A stretch of DNA of 64,000 bases from Tetradesmus obliquus (Eukaryota; Chlorophyta; Chlorophyceae; Sphaeropleales; Scenedesmaceae), in the NCBI GenBank assembly GCA_030272155.1, contig CP126192.1, forward strand, positions 8,528,501-8,592,500, read 5' to 3'. Under the pieces are notes generated by a model. That model saw only the letters and a program-made list of their open reading frames with translations. It searched no databases and was not told the origin of the DNA. Below are positions 57,089 to 64,000 of the stretch, piece after piece. The first letter of the stretch is position 1. Every line of letters begins with the position of its first letter. The translations under genes were made by a program, and so were the position numbers.

Positions 57089-60000
57089 GGCTGACGCTTG
57101 CTTGATTTGCTTGCTTTCTGGCCTGCTCCTGCTGCAGCTGCAGCAGCAGCAGCAGCAGCGTCCTTGCTAGCCTTGCTGCTCTTGGGCTTCTTCTGCCTGC
57201 ACATACAGCAGAACACGCACAGCAGCAGCCACCACATCTACACTACAGCCTCAGCTTGCACACCCTCGCCTGTGCAGCATCCTGCAGCATCAGGCAGCAC
57301 CAGGACAGCCAAGCAGGGCACACAGCATGGCACTCTCTCTTACGCATCCTATCACAGCAGCACACAGCGCCATCGGCAGATAGTGACACACTTGTAACAA
57401 AGCCGGCCGCGTACCTGCTGCGGCTGCCGCCCTTGGCTCTTGCCTTGGCCTCAGCAGTACCTGCCCCAAAAGGCTGCATGGCCTGCAGCAGCTCTAGCCA
57501 GCTCAGCTGCTGCCCACAACACACGCAGCGCCCACCCACAGGCATGCTGCTGCTGCTGCTGCTGCTGCTGCCATAGGCCACACCCTGCTGCTGCTGCTGC
57601 TGCTGCTGGTCCAGCAGTGCTGCTGCAAGGCAGTCGATGTGGAAGGAGGCAGAGCAGCTGCTGCAGCTGAGCACGAAGCGCTCGATGGCGCGGCTGCAGC
57701 AGCCGCAGCGGCTGCCTGGCGCCCTGGCCGCCTGCAGCACAACATGCACAATAAATCTTTCTTGTAACCACTAGGCAAACATGCGCAGGCGCAGCATGCA
57801 CAGCACTTTGTTTGAACGACCAGCAGAGGGGCCAAGGTGGCAGCTGCAGCGGCTGCCTGGCGGCCTGCAGCACCACCAGGCACAAATGCACAGGCGCAGC
57901 ATGCACAGACACAAAATTTGAGATGACCGGAGAGGCACCAAGGTGGCCGCCGCAGCGGCTGCCTGGCGCCCTGGCGGCCTCCAGTAAGGCAGCACAACAG
58001 CACGGCAAGCAGAGTAGAACCTGTGAAATCAAATGAGTCCGCAACGCTGCGCACGCACACCGAGGATGCGCGGGGTCAGCTGCCCAGCTAGTTGGTGCAA
58101 CTGTAACAAACAGCAAGCTACCTGAACAGCAGAAGTGCAAGCAGCGCGACAAGCACATCAGCTGCTGGCAGCACGTCAGTGCGAGCGCAGCAGGTAGGCA
58201 TGCAGGCATCCACAGCCAACTGTGAAACACCATACACTAACCCTGCACCCGGCTTACCTTGGGCGCCGCTGCATCAGCTGCCAACAGGCTTGCTGCCTGC
58301 CTGCTGCTGCGCGATTTGCCACGTGCAGCCGCTTTGCTCTCATCACTGCTGCTGCTGCTGCTGCCGGATGAGAGGACCTGCACGCCGCTGCCGCTGTTGC
58401 TGCTGCCTCGCTGCTGCTGCTGCTGCTGCAAGCGCTGTAGCCTTTGCCACAGCGCCTCATCCTCTTCTTCTTCTCCACTGCTGTCACCTTCTTCAAGCTG
58501 CTGCTGCTGCTGCTGCTCCTCATCCTGCTGCTGCTCGTCATCGTCTTCATCTGCTGTGTCAGCTGCTGTGTCCTCATCTGTGTCCCCTTGTTCCTCATTG
58601 TCATTGTCATTGTCATTTATGCTGGCTGGCAACGCCTCCATGGGTGCCACCAGTACAGGCATGTGCGGAGGAGGGGCAGGCGCACCTGCAGCAGCAGCAG
58701 CAGCAGCAGCAGCATCAGCAGCCGGGCAGGCGACTGACGACTGCGCGTAGCAGGCTGGCGCATAAAGTATATCCAGCCCGCTGCCACAAACACAGAAACC
58801 GCATCAGACACATGCTGCTGCTGCCGCTGCTGCTGCCGCTGGTGCTACTGCTGCTGCTGCCCACCCTTGGGCACCACGCTGTGCTGCTGCCACATGAGCG
58901 GCATTACTGCTGCTGCTACGTCAGCGGCATTGCTGCCCCTGCTGCTGCTGCCGCTGCTGCCGCTCACCCTTTGGCAGCGTGCTGTGCTGCTGCGCCAGGA
59001 ACTGCAGTGTGAGCGGGTAGTAGCGCCAGGGGGAGGCGCACAGCAGGCCCAGCAGCAGCCGGATCTGCGAGGGAATGTAGGGGTCAGGCAGTTGCAGCAG
59101 GCAGTTGCAGCAGGCGGTTCAGCAAGCATCATTCAAGAGGCAGCTGGTGGTGCACAGCAGGCCCAGCAGCAGCCGGATCTGCAGCAGCAGCAGCAGCAGT
59201 AGCAGGGGCCAGAAGCAGGCAGCTGCGGCAGCCGGCTGGTGGTGTTGCGAATCGGCAGGGCACAGCCACAGCAGCGCAAGCCAGCTGTGTGTGTGTTGAG
59301 GACAACCAGCATGCACGGCGTGGCTGCTACAATGGGTGGACCCTCATCACGTGCATGTCAGCTGAAGTGGCAATGGCACGCCATGCTACGGCAGCAGCAG
59401 CAGCGGTGCCCACCTTGCCAGCCACGCCTGTGCGCTGGTGTGCCTTCAGCTGCCCGTACACCAGCCGCGCCACCTTGGACTTGGTGGGGTGCTGCCACGC
59501 CCACTCAAACTGCAGCGCCTGCACCTGCAGCAGGACGAAGGGGCAGAACACTTGAGCTGTAATAGCACAAGCTGCTGCTGCTGGTGGGGTGCTGCCACGC
59601 CAACTCAAACTGCAGCGCTTGCACCTGCAGCAGGACGAAGGGGCAGAACACTTGAGCTGTGATAGCACAAGCTGCTGCTGCTGGTGGGGTGCTGCCACGC
59701 CCACTCAAACTGCAGCGCCTGCACCTGCATGCGGCAACACACGATGGCAGCAGTGCTCAGCAGTAGCCACATAAGCTGCTGGTGCTGCTGCTGCTGGTGG
59801 GGTGCTGCCACGCCCACTCAAACTGCAGTGCCTGCACCTGCAGCACACAGAACATCACAGCGGCATTGATAAGCTGTAACGCCATGCTGCCACACCACTC
59901 AAACTGCAGCGCCTGCACCTGCACGGAGTACCAGCACATGTGTGCGGGACATATAAGCTGTAATAGCACAAGCTGCTGCTGCTGCTTGAATTGTTCTGCA

Positions 60001-60523
60001 CCGACAGAGCTGCACCAGGCTCTGTGCGGGCGGCGGTGTTGCCGTGTGCCCTAGGTGATGCCTGCTCCTTGCAAGCCAGCCCAGCATCCCTGTGCCGCAA
60101 AGCCTTTGGGTTGAGCTTGCTAGGTTCAGATACTCCTTGCATGTGCTGCATCAGCGTGTCAAACCTGCTGCTGCTGCTGCTGCTGCTGTGTACCTGTGTG
60201 GGGAAGCCATACACCACCAGCACCATCTCCCAGGGCCGGCCCCTGCAGACACCAGCAGCAGCAGCAGCAACCACAGGAGCATGGTTTAAAGATACACAAC
60301 CGTAACAGCTGCTGCAATGTACATGACAACACCGGGCAACAACCTGTGTAACATGACTTCCGTGTGCGCTGGGCACCTCGGCTGCAGCTTCCAGACGCAC
60401 CAGCAGGGGCCACTGCTACCTGCTGCAACACTTTCAGGGAGCACTCTAGCCACGCGGGCTCTATGCACGGCCGCAGCCGCCACAGCTGCAGGACGGCACA
60501 GGCGGCTGTCCCTGCAGCAGCTC

Positions 60524-60567
<44 letters not shown>

Positions 60568-60962
60568 TGCTCACCTCTGGGTGCGCCAGGCGCCATTGAC
60601 CAGCTCGCCGTTGTGCTGCCGCAGCCGGCGCTTGGGGTTGACCGTGAACCTGCGGCAGTGTTTAGGTGTTGTACTGTGGCCTGACATGGGCAAGTTGAGC
60701 ATTTGTTGCAGTGCAGCTTGCGCATGCTGCGCGCTGTGGCACACGGTGTGAGGGCAGCCTGTTCATGTGCATCAACATGCTAAACACATGCGGCAGCCCT
60801 GCTGGAGGGGAAGAGCTTGAAGGCACGATGGAATTTGATGCTGCGTTCCTGCTGGTGCATGCATGGTGTATGCAAGGTGCTGCCTGCCTACCCTATGTAG
60901 GTGCGGATGCGTGCAGAGGGGTCCAAGGAGTGCAGCAGGTAGCAACCATAGAAGTTCCTCAT
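55710..60962 (-). CDS. SLX1: SLX1 structure-specific endonuclease (GIY-YIG), 9 exons
   Basis: Catalytic subunit of the SLX1-SLX4 nuclease, which cleaves branched DNA such as Holliday junctions and flaps in the nucleus. Predicted 797 aa. Exons: 60892-60962, 60575-60649, 60194-60242, 59414-59524, 58968-59064, 58258-58685, 57415-57731, 56368-57196, 55710-56126; phases agree. The GIY-YIG domain (1-100) shows [50 protein letters not shown] and FEWAWQHP with the catalytic Glu72. [16 protein letters not shown] and an acidic stretch follow. A RING/PHD-like zinc finger lies at about 278-383 ([38 protein letters not shown]). The C-terminal third is Ala/Gln low complexity. Possible SUMO-interacting motifs are [11 protein letters not shown] (about 637-650) and [11 protein letters not shown] at the very end. 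If the last intron is retained, the protein stops at 56353 after VRVS. The ATG at 60962 follows an in-frame stop. Confidence 0.88.
57843..57985 (-). repeat. Intronic copies of SLX1 exon 7 start
   Basis: Fragments near 57843-57876 and 57945-57985 repeat the true exon start (57697-57735; ARAPGSRCG). The second keeps RAPGSRCG and the first is shorter. Spacing is about 110-145 bases, and the TTGT-rich filler also recurs. Confidence 0.8.
58858..58890 (-). repeat. Intronic copy of SLX1 exon 5 end
   Basis: Resembles 58962-58995 (QQHSTLPKG plus donor) with a few substitutions. Confidence 0.65.
59145..59185 (-). repeat. Intronic copy of SLX1 exon 5 start
   Basis: Repeats 59035-59068 (IRLLLGLLC plus CAG acceptor), followed in sense orientation upstream by a CTG tract. 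Confidence 0.8.
59575..59930 (-). repeat. Four intronic copies of SLX1 exon 4 start
   Basis: Copies near 59583-59635, 59688-59735, 59805-59845 and 59885-59925 encode [14 protein letters not shown] or shorter variants plus the acceptor. They match the true exon start (59480-59524). Spacing is about 80-120 bases. The copied part includes the catalytic glutamate codon. Confidence 0.88.
60527..60568 (+). repeat. (CAG)n tract after SLX1 exon 2 donor
   Basis: About fourteen CAG units (CTG in sense) lie next to the donor of SLX1 exon 2. Confidence 0.85.
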
Positions 60963-61973
60963 GGGTGCTGGCACCCAACTATATGTTCAATCGGAACATG
61001 ATATGCTTTGAATGGCTTTAAATTCGATCACCAGGCCAACAACGTCGAAAAGGCAATCATGCCAAGGCTTCAACAGCTCAGCTGCTTGGGATGTGAACAG
61101 CCAGTGAACGGCCACAAAGCCATATTCAGAAAGTTGTATATGCGTTTTATGAACTGGCTTTCACCGCGAGGCCTCGCTAAGGCTTCACTAGTGCGACAAC
61201 ATCAGGTTCGCAAGGTCGGTGTTTTGAGCTGCGGGTTTATGCACCACGATCTGTTTGCAGCATGAACACCAGGTCGTGTCAGTGCAAACTGCTGGATTGG
61301 TTTGAGAGTTTTGGGTGGCATGCTAAGCTGGGTGCATCTGGCACGGGCAACATTTTGGCGTACTGTTATCTTGCGGTCTTCTCGCTCAAGTTGGTCTGAA
61401 AAAGTAATTTGATTGAGTGGATTTCTCGCTGTCCGTGTGTTGGCATGGTAGCCAACAGGCTCGGCCGATGAAGTCTGTGTTGCACGCCAGTAGTTCTAGA
61501 CTTGGTCACATGCAGGCGACAATGCATCCTCGCAGCATGAGTTCATCTCACAGGTAGGTGCATGCGCGCAACGAGGCGGTCTTCCCCAATGGCAGCAGCA
61601 GCAGCATGGTCAGCAGCAGCAGCAGCAACCTTGTATTCACCAAATGCTGCATGTTTGACCCCTGCAGGAGCCCTTGCAGCTCATCAGCTGCCGGCGTGGG
61701 TCTCTCAGCCTCCAGCAGATGCCTTCGTCCTGTAAGCAAGGTAAGGCTGGTGTTTCAAATGTCAACGTGGCCTGCATGCACTCCTGTCATGCTATTCCGT
61801 TCGCTCTGAGGTGCAGGTGGTGTGGCGTATATTGTTCTCAGCTCCGATAAGATTGACGTTTGTATGCACTGCATCTGTGGTCCACCCGTCATGTGGCAGC
61901 ATTTGACCAGATGTGGCCGGGCAGCCAAACCCACCTCATGCTATGCATGTGCACACTTGTTGGACTCCTGCAG
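60963..61973. other. Divergent region between SLX1 and the OPR-like gene
   Basis: It should contain both promoters and possibly the 5' exons of the OPR-like gene. One candidate first exon begins with the ATG near 61059 (MPRLQQLSCLGCEQ, later LSPRGLAKASLVRQ), which has a mildly transit-peptide-like composition. Another candidate exon lies at about 61669-61750. Neither could be joined to the downstream exon with confidence. Confidence 0.4.
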
Positions 61974-62963
61974 GTAGCGGGACGCTTGGCTGTAATGCGG
62001 CTTGACGCTCCAACCAGCAGCAGCAGCAGCAGCAGCAGCCACGAGCCCCAGTCAGGGCAGCCAGCTCTGCTGCTGCAGCCTGAGCACCACAGCAACGGCA
62101 GCCAGGCCCTGCATTCTGCTGCTGTCAGCAGTGCCAGCAACGGCAACCATGCGACCTCCCCATCACAGCAGCAGCAGCAACAAGAGTATGATGATTTGCT
62201 AGACCTTCATCTGCAGCAGCACCAGCAGCGGCAGCCGCAGCGGCAGCAGCAGCGCAGGCAGTTCGACGACTGCGTGTCGCCGCAGCTGTGCAAGCAGTGC
62301 AGCTCCTTGGTGCAGCAGGGCCTGTGCCAGCAGGCTGACTCATGGCTGTGGAATGCCATAATGGGCAGCCGCACCGTACAGTCGCTGCAGGCTGCAGCAG
62401 ATGTTCTGACAGAAGCCAATATGATGCGGCCTGCTGCAGTGGCTGCGCTGCTGGTGCAGCTGGGTATGATTGTGTCGCGCCAGCAGCACCAGCAGCAGCA
62501 GGCGCAGCTGCAGGTCACGCGGCAGCAGCAGGAGGCACAGGCGGTCGAGGCGAACCGGCAGCGGCAGCTGCGGAAGAAGCAGCACCAGCAGGAGAGCATG
62601 CAGCGGGAGGCGGCTGCCCAGGAGCATGCACAGGCAGCAGCAGCTCAGCAGGCACGCCATGCGCTGATTGATCGGCTGCAGCAGCAGCCTGAGTCTGAGC
62701 GGCAGCAGCGGCTGCTGCAGCGGGTGCTCGAGCAGGAGCATCAGGAGCAGCAGCGTATGGCACAGCAGCAGTGGCAGCAGCAGCTGGGTCAGCAGCAGCA
62801 GCAGCAGCAGCAGGCTGCTGCTGGTGCTGAGGTGCAGCAGCAGATGAGCAGCCTGAGCCAGCAGGTGCATGAGGCCATGCAGCTTGACCAGCCAGCAGCT
62901 GCTGCTGCAGCACCAGCTGCTGCTCCTGCTTCTGCTGCAACTGTATCTCCAGCAGTAGCACAA

Positions 62964-62997
<34 letters not shown>

Positions 62998-63928
62998 GAC
63001 GGCTGCTGAAGCGGCTGCTGGCGCTGCTCTCAGAGATAGATGTGAGCGAGCTAAGCTCTCAGCAGTTAGGCCTGCTGCCTCATTGGCTAGCAAAGCTGGG
63101 GGTCACCGAGCTGCCGCTGCTGGTTAGGCTGCAGGAGGCTGGCAGCAGCAGCATGGAAGAGCCAGCTAAGCTTGTGCCTATGCTGTGGGGCTTTGCTAAA
63201 AGCCAGCAAGCCGGCGGCAGCAGCAGCAGCAGCAAGCGGGGCGGTAGGGCTGCCACTCCAGGTCAGGCGGGCCGCAGCAGCAGGAGCAGCACTCCGGCTG
63301 CCAGCAGACAATTGCAGCCTGAGTCAGCGGCAGCAGCAGCAGCGGCAGCAGCTGGTGGTGCAGCAGCTGCACAGGCGCCGCTGCAGCACTGCCGCTCCCA
63401 GCAGCAGCTGGTGCGGCCAGCCTTGCCCACAGCTCAGCAGCAGGCGGCAGCAGCAGCAGCAGCAATGCAAAGTCAGGCTGTGCCGGACCCTGCATTTGTC
63501 ACAGCTTGGCTGGATGCCTCAGCTCCAAATCTGGCAGGCTTTAGTGCCAGTGGGCTGGCAACCAGCATCTACAGCCTAGCTCTGCTGGGCCATGCACCAC
63601 CTAAGGCCTGGCAGGATGCTTTCTTTGCTGCGAGTTTGGGGGTGCTAAGGACAGCGAGCGCCCAGGACCTGAGCAACATGCTGTGGGCGATGGGCACACT
63701 GCAGCTGATGCCACCTGGTGCCCCTGCTCCGCCAGCAGCAGCAGCAGTGGATGCAGCAGCAGCAGCAGCAGCAGCAACGGGTGATGGTGTGCAGGCTGCA
63801 GTGCCTGGCGTGTCCAGCAGCAATGCAGCAGTGGATGCAGCAGCTACAGCTGCGACTGCTGCTGCAGCAGCAGGTGCCGACCCGAAAGGCGCCTGGGAGG
63901 CTGCAGAGGGCGCAGCAGGCAGCATTGT

Positions 63929-63972
<44 letters not shown>

Positions 63973-64000
63973 TGGGCGTTGGGGTTGGCAGCTGGTGGGG
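61974..64000 (+). CDS. OPR-like organelle RNA-binding protein, 3' end beyond the window
   Basis: An open frame runs from a CAG acceptor at 61971-61973 to the window end without a stop (about 675 codons). It opens with Ser/Gln-rich sequence, then FDDCVSPQLCKQC and MRPAAVAALLVQLGMIVS, then a Gln/Arg-rich region (about 62480-62850) likely to form a coiled coil or disordered segment. From about 63000, helical repeats appear: LGLLPHWLAKLGV, KLVPMLWGFAKSQ, ATSIYSLALLGHAPP, DLSNMLWAMGTLQLMPP. The LWA...L...PP pattern is that of octotricopeptide (OPR) repeat proteins, which bind and stabilise or help translate chloroplast and mitochondrial RNAs in green algae. A C-terminal RAP domain might follow outside the window. 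The true start is unknown: the first in-frame ATG after the acceptor is at 61995, but upstream exons with a targeting peptide are likely. Confidence 0.65.

Noticed and set aside
56445..57170. Leu/Ala-rich plus-strand frame opposite SLX1 exon 8
   Set aside because: Mirror image of the Gln/Ala-coding exon; no start context or domain.
58686..58811. Alternative SLX1 exon 6 start at the acceptor near 58794 giving [13 protein letters not shown]
   Set aside because: Phase does not fit exon 5. The CTG-tract acceptor at 58686 joins in phase and gives the family-like PPPHMPV segment.
62340..63093. Minus-strand frames opposite the OPR-like gene
   Set aside because: Reverse of CAG repeats. The plus-strand frame carries the OPR pattern.

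Overview
The window looks like nuclear DNA of a green alga, most likely a chlorophyte of the Chlorophyceae (inference). Reasons: GC-rich multi-intron genes with GT-AG introns; coding and intronic sequence saturated with CAG/CTG tracts (long Gln, Ala and Ser runs); a TGTAA poly(A) signal; a hydroxyproline-rich Pro/Ser linker; an OPR-type helical-repeat protein; and a Dualen/RandI-like LINE, a type known from Chlamydomonas. No prokaryotic features, tRNAs, rRNAs or CRISPR arrays were recognised.

Layout. 975-10279 (+): ankyrin-repeat MAPKKK-like kinase, 12 exons. 10316-17498: a 3.59-kb tandem direct duplication carrying the upstream region and first two exons of the next gene. 16659-22585 (+): DDX49/Dbp8-type DEAD-box RNA helicase, 7 exons. 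22966-26261: non-autonomous hAT-like DNA transposon with 8-bp target duplication and subterminal arrays. 26440-36940: a 10.5-kb LINE with 9-bp target duplication and one 3351-codon reading frame on the minus strand (protease-like domain, PIP box, APE endonuclease, reverse transcriptase, PHD finger, methyltransferase-like domain, RNase H, REL endonuclease). 36950-45650: gene-poor DNA with an array of about 125-bp hairpin repeats. 45651-54699 (-): secreted PQQ-type beta-propeller protein, 14 exons. 55710-60962 (-): SLX1 structure-specific endonuclease, 9 exons, with two putative SUMO-interacting motifs. 61974-64000 (+): start of an OPR-like organelle RNA-binding protein, cut by the window edge.

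The spliced models were assembled by hand from domain continuity, GT-AG sites and phase. All four complete models keep frame across every junction (1850, 527, 938 and 797 aa). The genes do not form one pathway: they cover signalling, rRNA processing, extracellular chemistry, DNA repair and organelle RNA metabolism.

The most striking feature is shared by all four spliced genes. Their introns contain repeated, diverged partial copies of the adjacent exon edge together with its splice site ('exon-edge echoes'), usually 110-240 bp apart and often in 2-5 copies per junction. In one intron this has become a clean 5 x 32-bp array of splice acceptors. The mechanism and any splicing role are unknown.
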